Assembly: GCA_963724975.1 (NCBI GenBank)
Contig: CAVRXB010000005.1
Span: 806,001 to 870,000 of the forward strand
Direction: 5' to 3'
Length of the DNA: 64,000 bases
From: CAIWHR01 sp963724975
Lineage (GTDB): Bacteria; Pseudomonadota; Gammaproteobacteria; Burkholderiales; Casimicrobiaceae
A program made the position numbers and the translations under genes. The notes under the pieces were generated by a model. The model searched no databases, had not been told where the DNA came from, and worked only from the letters and a program-made list of their open reading frames with translations. Below, in pieces: positions 43,997 to 52,942 of this stretch; the stretch's first letter is position 1; each line of letters opens with the position of its first letter.

Positions 43997-44407
43997 TCAC
44001 TTCTCCACGGGCAAGCCGTCCTTTTTCCACGCTGCAATGCCGCCCTGAAGAGTGTAGATCTCCTTGAAGCCGGCCTTCGCGAGCGTCCCCGCCGCCATCC
44101 GGCTCTTTCGTCCCGTATCGCAATACGCGACGATCGGGCGTGCGACAAGCTTCCCCAACTCCGATACCCGCCCGGCAAGTTGCGACAGCGGGATGTGGAT
44201 TGCGGTCGGCAGCCTTCCGCCCTCGAATTCCTTCGGTTCGCGCACGTCGAGGAGCACGGCGTTGCGGCGGTTGAGAAGTTGCGTCGCTTCGGCGTTGTTC
44301 ACGTCCTTTACCGATGAAAAGCGGCGCTGCACGAGGGGCCAGACGAGCATTGCGCCGGACATCAGGAAGACCGCAATCAGCATCCAGTTGTTTTGCACGA
44401 ACGACAT
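43997..44407 (-). CDS. Membrane-anchored rhodanese-like domain protein
   Basis: A 136-residue protein with one N-terminal membrane segment (WMLIAVFLMSGAMLVWPLV) and a single rhodanese domain: AVLLDVREPKEFEGGRLPTAIHI and the active loop YCDTGRKS with Cys96. It may transfer sulfane sulfur or act as a redox sensor at the membrane. It is divergent from gpmI and cotranscribed with grxC and secB. Confidence 0.9.
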   Translation of the reverse strand: MSFVQNNWMLIAVFLMSGAMLVWPLVQRRFSSVKDVNNAEATQLLNRRNAVLLDVREPKEFEGGRLPTAIHIPLSQLAGRVSELGKLVARPIVAYCDTGRKSRMAAGTLAKAGFKEIYTLQGGIAAWKKDGLPVEK

Positions 44408-44522
44408 GGGGAAGCCCGAAGCAGAATGAGACGAAGGTAAAATGATAGCGTACGCCGACGTGATGCCGGCGCGCTCACTCTCGCGAGGCGTGCTCGCGTT
44501 ATCGCCACGTTGCCACGCCACG

Positions 44523-46088
44523 ATGAATTCCACCCCCAAGCCCCTCGCCCGACCGGTCGTCCTGCTGATCCTGGACGGTTTCGGCTGCCGCGCCGACGCC
44601 CCTGACAACGCGATCACCCGCGCCCGGATGCCGAACTGGGATCGGTTGCTCGCGGCCTGTCCGCACACGACGATCGATGCGTCCGAGCTCGAGGTCGGGT
44701 TGCCGGCGGGCCAGATGGGGAACTCCGAAGTCGGCCATCTCAACATTGGCGCCGGCCGCGTCGTCTACCAGGACTACACGCGAATCGATCACGCGATCGC
44801 GACGGGCGAATTCGCGCGCAATCCTGTACTTACGGCGGCGGTGGGAGCCGCCAGGGTCAATGGCAGCGCCATACATATTGTGGGATTGGTATCGCCGGGC
44901 GGCGTCCACAGCCACGAGCGGCAGATTGCGGCGATGGTGGAGCTTGCCGCCGCCGGCGGGGCACCGCGCATCCTGCTTCACGCGTTCCTCGACGGCCGCG
45001 ACACGCCGCCGAAAAGTGCCGGTGCGTCGCTCGGCTTCCTCAACACCGTTTGCGAACGGTCATCCGGCGCACGCATCGCTTCGATCTGCGGCCGTTACTA
45101 TGCGATGGACCGCGACAAGCGCTGGGAGCGGATCGCGGCCGCTTACGAGCTACTGGTCGACGGTCGCGCGGCATATATGGCTCCCGATCCGGCGTCCGGG
45201 CTCGACGCCGCGTACGCCCGCGGCGAAACCGACGAATTCGTCAAGGCCACCGCGATTGTCGACGCGCGAGGCCGCGCGGCGACGATGTCCGACGGCGATG
45301 TCGTCGTGTTCATGAACTTCCGTGCCGACCGGGCGCGACAGCTCACGCGCGCCCTCACCGACCCCGCGTTCGACAGTTTCCCCCGCCACCGCGTGCCGCG
45401 TCTCGAGCGTTTCGTGTGCCTCACGAGCTACGGCGACGAGTTCGCGCGCTTGCCCGTTGCGTTCGCGCCGCAGTCCGTCGCCAACAGCTTCGGCGAGTAC
45501 CTCGCCAAACGAGGGCTCGCGCAGCTTCGGATCGCCGAGACCGAAAAGTACGCGCATGTGACCTACTTCTTCAGTGGCGGCGTCGAAGCCGTCTACCCGG
45601 GCGAGGATCGCATCCTCGTGCCTTCGCCGCGCGTCGCCACCTACGATTTGCAGCCGGAGATGAGCGCGCCCGAGCTCACCAACAGGCTCGTCGCCGCGAT
45701 CGAATCCGCCAAATACGACGCGATCGTCTGCAACTACGCCAATTGCGACATGGTCGGCCACACCGGCGACTTCGTTGCCGCGATGAGGGCCGTGGAGACG
45801 CTCGACGGCTGCATCGAGCGCGTGGTGACGGCCGCACGGAAAGGGGGCGGCGAGGTGCTGATCACGGCGGATCACGGCAACGCCGAACAGATGTACGACG
45901 CCGCGACGGGCCAGCCGCACACGGCGCACACGCTCAATCGAGTCCCTTGTGTCTATGCGGGACGGGCGGCGGCGATGGCGAAGGATGGCGCGCTGAAAGA
46001 CATCGCGCCGACGCTGCTCGCAATGATCGGCCTGCCCGCGCCGGCGGAGATGACCGGCCGTTCGCTTCTTACCTTTCCGCAGGAATAA
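44523..46088 (+). CDS. gpmI: 2,3-Bisphosphoglycerate-independent phosphoglycerate mutase
   Basis: A 521-residue dimanganese enzyme interconverting 3- and 2-phosphoglycerate. It has VLLILDGFGCR with the first metal Asp, MGNSEVGHLNIGAGR with the phosphorylated Ser68, HAFLDGRDTPP, ICGRYYAMDRDKRW, NYANCDMVGHTG and LITADHGNAEQM. The start at 44523 is chosen because the open frame upstream is not conserved in style. It is divergent from the rhodanese gene. Confidence 0.97.
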   Translation: MNSTPKPLARPVVLLILDGFGCRADAPDNAITRARMPNWDRLLAACPHTTIDASELEVGLPAGQMGNSEVGHLNIGAGRVVYQDYTRIDHAIATGEFARNPVLTAAVGAARVNGSAIHIVGLVSPGGVHSHERQIAAMVELAAAGGAPRILLHAFLDGRDTPPKSAGASLGFLNTVCERSSGARIASICGRYYAMDRDKRWERIAAAYELLVDGRAAYMAPDPASGLDAAYARGETDEFVKATAIVDARGRAATMSDGDVVVFMNFRADRARQLTRALTDPAFDSFPRHRVPRLERFVCLTSYGDEFARLPVAFAPQSVANSFGEYLAKRGLAQLRIAETEKYAHVTYFFSGGVEAVYPGEDRILVPSPRVATYDLQPEMSAPELTNRLVAAIESAKYDAIVCNYANCDMVGHTGDFVAAMRAVETLDGCIERVVTAARKGGGEVLITADHGNAEQMYDAATGQPHTAHTLNRVPCVYAGRAAAMAKDGALKDIAPTLLAMIGLPAPAEMTGRSLLTFPQE

Positions 46089-46472
46089 CCACAATTCGGG
46101 CGTACCGCGGCAATCGCGGAACTTGTCGGCAGGCGCGCTGCCTGAGATCGTTGGAGTTGCCGCCGATCTGCCCGCAGCCGACGCCCGGCACCGCGGTTGC
46201 CGCCGGGCATTGATTTCCGTCGGAAACGCTACGAAACTAGTAACTGGGCAACACCAAGATTCGGGCAACACCAAGAATCGAGCGCCGGCTGCTTGTGGCC
46301 GACCGGCGCCAGCGCATTCCGTCGAACGTGGATTTCCATCGCCGGCGCCATGCCGGGGTATAATTATCTACTGCGTTATTGTTGTGATTCTTAGCGCGGT
46401 GGTCAGTGTGGCATTTGGATGCGTGGAACGGACGGATAAGCCGCCCTTGCCTCCGCAAGCAAAGGAAAGACG
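46089..46472 (+). other. Non-coding interval between gpmI and ctpA
   Basis: 384 bases without a convincing gene. It holds a short tandem repeat (GGGCAACACCAAGA twice, about 46244-46275) and a consensus -10 box. No terminator with a T-run follows gpmI. In many proteobacteria an envC-type murein hydrolase activator lies here; I see no recognisable part of one. Confidence 0.6.
46359..46364 (+). promoter_or_regulatory. Candidate -10 element for ctpA
   Basis: A perfect TATAAT at 46359-46364, about 108 bases upstream of the ctpA start, in otherwise GC-rich DNA. No good -35 at the normal spacing is visible, so it may need an activator. Confidence 0.4.
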
Positions 46473-47879
46473 ATGGGAAACTGGAAGAAGGCAGGACTGA
46501 TCGGGTTGGGCGCAGTGCTGGGCGTCCTGCTTTCGCTCAACTTCTCGGCCGTCGCGCAGCGCGACGCGCGGATGCCCATTCCCTACGAGGATTTGCAACT
46601 CCTGTCGGCGGTGTTCGGCAAGATCAAGTCGGATTACGTCGAGCCTGTCTCGGACGACAAGCTCATCAAGGAAGCCATCAACGGAATGGTCCACGGGCTC
46701 GACCCGCATTCCGACTTCCTCGACGCTGAGGCGTTCAAGGACCTGCAGATCTCGACCCAGGGCAAGTTCGGCGGGCTCGGCATCGAAGTAGGCGTCGAAG
46801 ACGGGATTGTCCGGGTCGTCTCGCCGATCGAGGACACGCCCGCATTTCGCGCCGGCATCAAGTCGGGCGACCTCATCGTCAAGATCGACAACGACGCGAC
46901 GCGCGGCATGCCGCTATCCAAAGCCGTCGACAAGATGCGCGGCAAGCCGGGCACCTCCGTCGTGCTGACGGTCGTGCGCAAGGACGCCGAGGGTCCGCTG
47001 ACGTTCTCGCTGGTGCGCGAGGAAATCAACGTCAAGAGCGTGCGCGCGAAGATGCTGGAGCCGAGCTACGGTTACATTCGCGTGCGCCAGTTCCAGGACC
47101 GCACCGCCGAGGATCTTTCCAAAGCGCTCAAGGACTTCTACAAGCAGGGCGAACTGAAGGGTCTTGTGCTCGACCTCCGCAGCGACCCGGGTGGGCTGCT
47201 CAACCAGGCGGTTGCGGTGTCGGCCGCCTTCCTGCCGAAGGATGCGCTCGTCGTCTATACCGACGGGCGGACGACGGATGCCCGCATGCGGCTGTCGGCG
47301 CGCAAGGAAGACTACACGCGCCGCGGCGAGGATTACCTCAAGGATCTGCCGCCCGGGGTCAAGAAGGTTCCGCTGGTCGTGCTGGTCGATGGCGGCACCG
47401 CTTCGGCGTCCGAAATTGTCGCCGGCGCGCTGCAGGATCACAAGCGCGCGACCGTGCTCGGCATCCAGACTTTCGGCAAAGGCTCCGTGCAGACCATCCT
47501 GCCGCTTGGCAACAATGCCGGTCTGAAGCTTACGACCGCGCGCTATTACACGCCGTCGGGACGCTCGATCCAGGCGAAAGGCATCGAGCCCGACATCGCC
47601 GTCGATGACGGTCGGGCATCGCCGCTCGTCAAGGAAGCGAACCTGCAGGGTCACCTCGAAGGCGACGTCGCCAAGGCGCGTGCGCTGGAAGCGGTGAAGG
47701 GTCTCGACAAGAGCGTCCCGTCGAAAGCCCTCGACAAGACGGCGGCTGGCGAGACGGGGATCCCGCGTTTCGAATTCGGCGCCGCCGATGATTTCCAGCT
47801 CACCCAGGCGATGAACCATCTCAAGGGTCAGCCGGTTGTGGCGTCCGCCAAGGCTGTGGCACAGGTCAAGCCGGAGTAG
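46473..47879 (+). CDS. Carboxyl-terminal processing protease (S41 family)
   Basis: A 468-residue periplasmic protease. It has a signal anchor (AGLIGLGAVLGVLLSLNFS), a PDZ domain at about 95-180 (GGLGIEVGVEDGIVRVVSPI; AGIKSGDLIVKIDN), and the S41 core with the catalytic Ser311 in VDGGTASASEIVAGAL and Lys336 in TFGKGSVQT. A variable C-terminal region follows. These proteases trim or degrade periplasmic proteins, including cell-wall hydrolases. It is followed by a strong terminator. Confidence 0.94.
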   Translation: MGNWKKAGLIGLGAVLGVLLSLNFSAVAQRDARMPIPYEDLQLLSAVFGKIKSDYVEPVSDDKLIKEAINGMVHGLDPHSDFLDAEAFKDLQISTQGKFGGLGIEVGVEDGIVRVVSPIEDTPAFRAGIKSGDLIVKIDNDATRGMPLSKAVDKMRGKPGTSVVLTVVRKDAEGPLTFSLVREEINVKSVRAKMLEPSYGYIRVRQFQDRTAEDLSKALKDFYKQGELKGLVLDLRSDPGGLLNQAVAVSAAFLPKDALVVYTDGRTTDARMRLSARKEDYTRRGEDYLKDLPPGVKKVPLVVLVDGGTASASEIVAGALQDHKRATVLGIQTFGKGSVQTILPLGNNAGLKLTTARYYTPSGRSIQAKGIEPDIAVDDGRASPLVKEANLQGHLEGDVAKARALEAVKGLDKSVPSKALDKTAAGETGIPRFEFGAADDFQLTQAMNHLKGQPVVASAKAVAQVKPE

Positions 47880-47899
47880 CAAGCTGGCGAGTCTCGCGA

Positions 47900-47930
47900 A
47901 ACGCCCGGCCCCGCCGGGCGTTTTCGTTTG
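47900..47930 (+). terminator. Rho-independent terminator after the S41 protease gene
   Basis: A 10-bp stem (47900-47909 with 47913-47922, loop CCC) followed by a T-rich run (TTTTCGTTT). It begins 21 bases past the stop at 47879 and ends 14 bases before the moeB start. Confidence 0.88.
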
Positions 47931-47943
47931 GGAACCCCTCGAG

Positions 47944-48696
47944 ATGGACGACGCGCAACTTCTTCGCTACAGCCGTCACATCCTGTTGCCTGAGCTCGGA
48001 ATCGACGCGCAGGAGAAGTTTGCGGCCGCGCGCGTGCTCATAGTCGGGGCTGGCGGGCTGGGCGCGCCGGCGGCGCAGTTCCTCGCCTCCGCCGGGATCG
48101 GAACGATCACGCTCTGCGACCCGGATGCGGTCGACCTTACCAATCTGCAGCGCCAGATCCTGTTCGCCACCCGCGACGTCGGCGCGCGCAAGGTCGATGC
48201 AGCGAAGGCAAGGCTCGCGGCCATCAATCCCGACGTGGACATAGAAACCGTTCCGGCGCGCGTCGGGCCCGCCGACCTCGCGCCTCTCGTCGCGCGCGCC
48301 GACGTCGTCCTCGATTGCAGCGACAACTTCGCAACGCGGCACGCCGTCAACCGCGCATGCGTTGCCGCGCGCAAGCCGCTCGTCTCGGGCGCGGCGATCC
48401 GTTTCGACGGCCAGGTCGCGGTGTTCGATACGCGCCATGCCGAAGCTCCGTGTTACCACTGCCTGTTCGGAGAAGGCGGGGATTTCGAAGAAACACGTTG
48501 CGCGATCATGGGCGTGTTCGCTCCACTGGTCGGGATCATCGGCGCGACGCAGGCCGCCGAAGCGCTGAAAATCGTGGCCGGCATCGGTGAGACCATCCGG
48601 GGCCGGCTGTTGATTCTCGATGCGCATTCGATGCGCTGGCGCGAGGTGCGTGTCACGCGCGACCCGCACTGCCCGGTCTGCGGGTTACGTCCGTGA
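47944..48696 (+). CDS. moeB: Molybdopterin-synthase adenylyltransferase (MoeB/ThiF family)
   Basis: A 250-residue E1-like enzyme that adenylates the C-terminus of MoaD (or a ThiS-like protein). It has the ATP site VLIVGAGGLGAPAAQFLASAG at about 31-51, DLTNLQRQILF, the Asp of VVLDCSDNFATRH, and zinc cysteines CYHC and CPVC. The family cannot be split into MoeB and ThiF by sequence alone, but length and neighbours fit MoeB/HesA. Its stop overlaps the GTG of the next gene. Confidence 0.9.
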   Translation: MDDAQLLRYSRHILLPELGIDAQEKFAAARVLIVGAGGLGAPAAQFLASAGIGTITLCDPDAVDLTNLQRQILFATRDVGARKVDAAKARLAAINPDVDIETVPARVGPADLAPLVARADVVLDCSDNFATRHAVNRACVAARKPLVSGAAIRFDGQVAVFDTRHAEAPCYHCLFGEGGDFEETRCAIMGVFAPLVGIIGATQAAEALKIVAGIGETIRGRLLILDAHSMRWREVRVTRDPHCPVCGLRP

Positions 48697-49148
48697 CGCG
48701 GCGCCGTTCGTTGGTCCTTGCGTGCCTCGTCGCGATGACGCTCGCGGTCGCCGTGAGCGTGCAGTCTGCGTCCCGGCAAGGAGATCCGAAGCTCGCTGCG
48801 GCCGAGTGGAAGGCGATCAAGCGCGTCATCGGCGAACAGCGCGCCGCGCTCGTCGCTGGAGATGCGAACAAGGCTTTCAGCTACGCTGCGCCCGGTATCC
48901 GCGCGCAATTCGGCACGGCGGAGAATTTTCTCGCCATGGTAAAGACGGCCTATGACGCGCTCATTGCCGCCCGCTATACTGAGTTCCTCGAAGGTGCCGT
49001 GATCGAGGGCGTGGTGATCCAGCCCTTGCGACTGATCGCACCGGATAACACGGTGCAAGTCGCGCTCTACACGATGGAAAGACAGAAGAACGGCGGCTGG
49101 AAGATCGCAGGCTGCGTGCTGGCCCCGTCGACCGTTCAGGCCGCTTAG
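48693..49148 (+). CDS. Exported DUF4864 domain protein
   Basis: A 151-residue protein with a signal sequence (LVLACLVAMTLAVAVSV) and an NTF2-like domain: QRAALVAGDANKAFSYAAPGIRAQFGTAENFLAMV, then VVIQPLRLIAPDNTVQVALYTMERQKNGGWKIAGC (each split here only for naming). It matches the pattern of DUF4864. The GTG start overlaps the moeB stop (GTGA). Its function is unknown. It is convergent with the OPT transporter gene. Confidence 0.78.
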   Translation: MTRRRSLVLACLVAMTLAVAVSVQSASRQGDPKLAAAEWKAIKRVIGEQRAALVAGDANKAFSYAAPGIRAQFGTAENFLAMVKTAYDALIAARYTEFLEGAVIEGVVIQPLRLIAPDNTVQVALYTMERQKNGGWKIAGCVLAPSTVQAA

Positions 49149-49175
49149 CAGACATTACTGACGCGCGGGGGTCCA

Positions 49176-51149
49176 CTAGCTCATCAGCACATTGACGATC
49201 GCGTTGCCGATCCCCATCAACGCGGAGCCGGAGATCAATCCGGCGCATATCGGCTCCATCCCCTCGACCCAGAAGCGGTTTCCCGATGTGCCCTCGGCGG
49301 GGTATCTGCGCCGCATCACCCAGAAGATCATCGCCCCCACCCACATCCCGAACGTGGACTCGGGCGGCAGCACGACGCCGAGGCCGATCGAAACCGAGGA
49401 GAGCCCAAACCGACCCCGCGTGACCATGCGCGCAATTTCGATCAGCGTGGCGGCCACGGCCGCGACGATCATCGACACCACGGCCGACCAGGGCAGCGCG
49501 CTGACGCCCTTCGCGATCAGCTCGGCAACGCCTTTCCACTGCAAAGCTCCAGGAAAGGCGAAGTTGTCGGAGACCATCGTCGATACCGAGCGCACGCCGT
49601 TCGCGTCCGGCTGCAGGAACAGCAGGAAGAACAGCGGCACGCAGGCCAAGGTACCCGCGAAGATGCCGATCACGTGGCCGACCGCCTGCTGACGCGGCTT
49701 GCCGCCGAGCATGTAGCCGGGCTTGATGTCGGAAAGCAGGTTCGCGGCATTGGCGGCGATCTCGCCCGTCATGCCGGCAGGAATCAGGTTGCTCGCCGGA
49801 TTGGTGCGGTCGATGGCACCCATCGAGAACTGGGTGATCTTCGACAATGCGCCGGTAGGGGTCCACGACGTAAGCGCCATCGAGTTGGTGCAGATCACCG
49901 TCAGCACGAAAATAAGCGGCAAGGAGATGAACGCCAGGAACCAGGGGACTCCGAAAAACGCGTGGCTGACCCAGGCGCCGAGTACGCTGAAGACCGGGAC
50001 GCCCACGACCGAGAGCCACAACGGGAATTCGATGTGCGCGAGGACGTCGGTGCCATCACCCTTCGCGCTGCGCTTGAAGAGCCCCCTGAAAATCTCCGGG
50101 CGGCCGACCAAGCTCACGAGCGAGCCCACGACCATCATTGTCACGGCCCACCACAGCGACCATTGGTTGACGATCTCTGCGCGCGAAATCGGCACGACAG
50201 CGCCGGTTGGACCGACGCGGGCGACGATATCCCCCGCCTGGATCATGATCGGCGCCAGGATGACAAAATTGATGAACGCGCCCAGCAGGCAGCTCGTCGC
50301 GACGGCGATGCCCATCAGCCCGCCGATGCCGAGCATCGCCAGGTCGAGGGTGAGCCGGAGCCCGAGCACGCGGATGTCGGTGCCGAGGATTGTCGGGATG
50401 TACAGGTTCGCCTTCGCCGCAGCGGCGTAGTAATACGAGTCGAGCCGCTCGTGTATCGTCCACGGCTCCTTCAGACCCGCCCATTGGTCCATGCGCAGGA
50501 TCTTGAACTGCAACAGTTTCATCCAGCCGTCGCTGATCAGCGCCTGGTAGACGGCCGTCCACGCCGCGGTGTAGGCAAGGAGCCGCGCCTTGAACATGCC
50601 GGCGGCGGCGTGGCCCGTGTAGAGGGCGTCGAGCACGACACCGCTCGCGCGGCCTTCCGGAAACGGCAGCTGCTCGTCGTTTACGAAGCGCCGCTTCATC
50701 GGAAACGCGAGAAGGACGCCGATGATCGAAACCACGCACATCCAGATCATCAAATGCTGCCACGGGATCACCCTTTCGGTGACCAGCATGTAGGCGGCGA
50801 GGCTCGAGGTGAGCGGCAAGGCGACATATCCGGCGGCGGTGGCGATCGACTGCGTGCAGTTGTTCTCGAGCACGGTGAAGTCGGTGGCGATTCCGGCGCC
50901 GTGCATGATGCGATAGAGCGCGAAGGCGAGGATGACCGAAGTGAGCCCGACGCCGATGCCGATGCCGGTCTTTGCCGCTATATAGAGGGCTGTCGCGGCG
51001 AGCACGCCACCCAGAAGGAAGCCGGTGACGCCCGAACGGATCGTCAATTGCGGCATGTCGCCTCGGAAGACGTTGTGGAGCCACCACTCGTCCTTCTGGG
51101 CCCGCGTCCACGTCCGCACCTGCTCGTCGCTCAGCTGTTGCAATGCCAT
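49176..51149 (-). CDS. OPT family oligopeptide transporter
   Basis: A 657-residue membrane protein with about 15 hydrophobic segments. Recognisable OPT features include the N-terminal LTIRSGVTGFLLGGVLAATAL, ENNCTQSIATAAGYVA near residue 95 and LPFPEGRASGVVLDAL. OPT proteins move oligopeptides or metal chelates by proton coupling; the bacterial members of this length often have an unknown substrate. It lies 97 bases past slmA on the same strand and is convergent with the DUF4864 gene. The start at 51149 is chosen to match the usual short cytoplasmic N-terminus. Confidence 0.9.
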   Translation of the reverse strand: MALQQLSDEQVRTWTRAQKDEWWLHNVFRGDMPQLTIRSGVTGFLLGGVLAATALYIAAKTGIGIGVGLTSVILAFALYRIMHGAGIATDFTVLENNCTQSIATAAGYVALPLTSSLAAYMLVTERVIPWQHLMIWMCVVSIIGVLLAFPMKRRFVNDEQLPFPEGRASGVVLDALYTGHAAAGMFKARLLAYTAAWTAVYQALISDGWMKLLQFKILRMDQWAGLKEPWTIHERLDSYYYAAAAKANLYIPTILGTDIRVLGLRLTLDLAMLGIGGLMGIAVATSCLLGAFINFVILAPIMIQAGDIVARVGPTGAVVPISRAEIVNQWSLWWAVTMMVVGSLVSLVGRPEIFRGLFKRSAKGDGTDVLAHIEFPLWLSVVGVPVFSVLGAWVSHAFFGVPWFLAFISLPLIFVLTVICTNSMALTSWTPTGALSKITQFSMGAIDRTNPASNLIPAGMTGEIAANAANLLSDIKPGYMLGGKPRQQAVGHVIGIFAGTLACVPLFFLLFLQPDANGVRSVSTMVSDNFAFPGALQWKGVAELIAKGVSALPWSAVVSMIVAAVAATLIEIARMVTRGRFGLSSVSIGLGVVLPPESTFGMWVGAMIFWVMRRRYPAEGTSGNRFWVEGMEPICAGLISGSALMGIGNAIVNVLMS

Positions 51150-51246
51150 GGGCTCGTTCCTTGGCGTTTCGCGCGCTTCCCGGCCCGCGCTCGCGGTGCC
51201 GCACCCAGCCACCGGCTCCAGCAATCAACCAACAACGTCTATACAG

Positions 51247-51819
51247 CTAGGCGCCGAAAAGGAATTTCTGCTCCAGCTCCCAGTGCTCCTGCGGCTGCCG
51301 CTTGAACCCGCTCTTGGCGAAGAGCTGCCAGCGGCCAAGCACGAACGCGACCAGCACGCCGGCTTCCGCGTTCGGGTCGCCGGGCCACGCGCCGGCCGCC
51401 TGCGCAATACGCAGCGCCTGGCGCAGCGACGCCTCGATGCGGTCGTAGAGCTGGTTCATTCGCGCCTGCAGTCTCTCGTCCTCGGTGACGAGCGCGTCGC
51501 CGATCAGCACGCGCGTCATCCCCGGATTCTTTTCGGCGAATCCCAGCAGCACCGCGACGATCTGTTGCGCCTGCGCGGCGCCGTCGGTCGTTTCGGCGGC
51601 GATCTTGTTGATGAGCGTAAACAGCGTCGTTTCGATGAATTCGATGAGGCCCTCGAACATCTGCGCCTTGCTCGCGAAATGCCGGTACAGCGCGGCCTCG
51701 GAGACGTCGAGCTTCGCTGCCAACGCAGCCGTGGTTACCTTGTCGCCGCGCGGGTTCTCCAGCATCGCGGCGAGCGTCTGCAGGATCTGGAGTCGGCGTT
51801 CGCCGTGGCGTGCGGCCAT
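51247..51819 (-). CDS. slmA: Nucleoid occlusion factor SlmA (TetR family)
   Basis: A 190-residue TetR-fold DNA-binding protein that, bound to chromosomal sites, disrupts FtsZ polymerisation over the nucleoid. The helix-turn-helix spans about 26-50 (VTTAALAAKLDVSEAALYRHF), followed by SKAQMFEGLIEFIE typical of SlmA. The C-terminal dimer region has VLVAFVLGRWQLFAKSGFKR. It starts seven bases after the argB stop, a pairing common in betaproteobacteria. Confidence 0.92.
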   Translation of the reverse strand: MAARHGERRLQILQTLAAMLENPRGDKVTTAALAAKLDVSEAALYRHFASKAQMFEGLIEFIETTLFTLINKIAAETTDGAAQAQQIVAVLLGFAEKNPGMTRVLIGDALVTEDERLQARMNQLYDRIEASLRQALRIAQAAGAWPGDPNAEAGVLVAFVLGRWQLFAKSGFKRQPQEHWELEQKFLFGA

Positions 51820-51826
51820 GGTGCGC

Positions 51827-52753
51827 TTACGTCTGCTTGCGTTTCGCGCGTGCGTGGACGGGTTCGGTATTGTCGGCGCGGATCATCGTGCCCACGCCCT
51901 CGTTCGTCAGCACCTCGAGCAGGAGCGCATGCTCGACCCGCCCGTCGATGATGTGCGAGCTCGCGACGCCATTGCGGACGGCATCGAGCGCGGAGCCGAT
52001 CTTCGGCAGCATGCCGCCGTGAATCGTGCCGGCAGCGAAGAGTGCCTCGATCTCGCGCGCGGTCAGCCCCGTCAGCAGGTTGCCTTCCTTGTCGAGCACG
52101 CCGACGGTGTTCGTCATCAGCACGAGCTTTTCGGCAAGCAGCGTCTCCGCGAGTTTTCCCGCCACCAGATCGGCATTGATGTTGTAGGCCTCGCCACCGC
52201 CACCTACGCCGATCGGCGCGATGACCGGAATGAAGTCGCGCGAATCGAGGAGCTGGATGATCTCCGGATCGATCCTCTCGATCTCGCCCACGAGGCCGAT
52301 GTCGACCATTTCGCCGTGGTTCGTCTCGCTTTTTAGCAGCATCTTGCGCGCGTGGATGAAGGCGCCATCCTGCCCGGTCAAGCCGACTGCCTTGCCGCCA
52401 TGCTGATTGATGAGGCCCACGATCTCCTGGTTGAGCTCGCCCAGCACCATTTCGACGACGTTCATCACCTTGTCGTCGGTGACGCGCATCCCTTGCCGGA
52501 ACTCGCTTGCGATGCCCATCTTGTTCAGGAGGTCGCCGATCTGCGGACCGCCGCCGTGGACGATCACCGGGTTCATTCCGACGAGCTTCAACATCACCAC
52601 GTCGCGCGCGAAGCCAGCCTTGAGCTCTGGCTCCGTCATCGCATTGCCGCCGTATTTGATGACGATGACCTTGTCGTGAAAACGCTGGATGTACGGCAGC
52701 GCCTCGGCAAGGATCTGCGCCTTCAGAGCGGCGTTGACGGCGTCTAGGGGCAT
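51827..52753 (-). CDS. argB: Acetylglutamate kinase
   Basis: A 308-residue amino acid kinase for the second step of arginine synthesis. It has VIKYGGNAM, the substrate motif PVIVHGGGPQIGDLL, FRQGMRVTDDKVMNVVEMVL and GGMLPKIGSALDAV. The N-terminal helix extension (KAQILAEALPYIQRFHDK) marks the arginine-sensitive hexameric type. It is the first gene of argB-slmA and divergent from the glycosyltransferase gene. Confidence 0.96.
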   Translation of the reverse strand: MPLDAVNAALKAQILAEALPYIQRFHDKVIVIKYGGNAMTEPELKAGFARDVVMLKLVGMNPVIVHGGGPQIGDLLNKMGIASEFRQGMRVTDDKVMNVVEMVLGELNQEIVGLINQHGGKAVGLTGQDGAFIHARKMLLKSETNHGEMVDIGLVGEIERIDPEIIQLLDSRDFIPVIAPIGVGGGGEAYNINADLVAGKLAETLLAEKLVLMTNTVGVLDKEGNLLTGLTAREIEALFAAGTIHGGMLPKIGSALDAVRNGVASSHIIDGRVEHALLLEVLTNEGVGTMIRADNTEPVHARAKRKQT

Positions 52754-52942
52754 GGCGGCAGAAAAGGAAAACGGGGCTCGGGCGGGCGCCGGATGGCCCT
52801 GCGACGATTGTACCGGAACCCGGACCGTGCGCTACCCGCGATCCGTAATGCCCGGCACGCATGCGTCTGCAGGCGAGTGAGCCCTGACTGGATGGTTGCG
52901 CTCCCGCCCGCGGACGTTTCTTTTTTGCTATCGTTCGTTGTC

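Noticed and set aside
49674..51305. A 543-codon plus-strand frame opposite the OPT transporter
   Set aside because: Complement of a membrane protein gene; the translation is rich in Arg, Asp and His with no recognisable motif.
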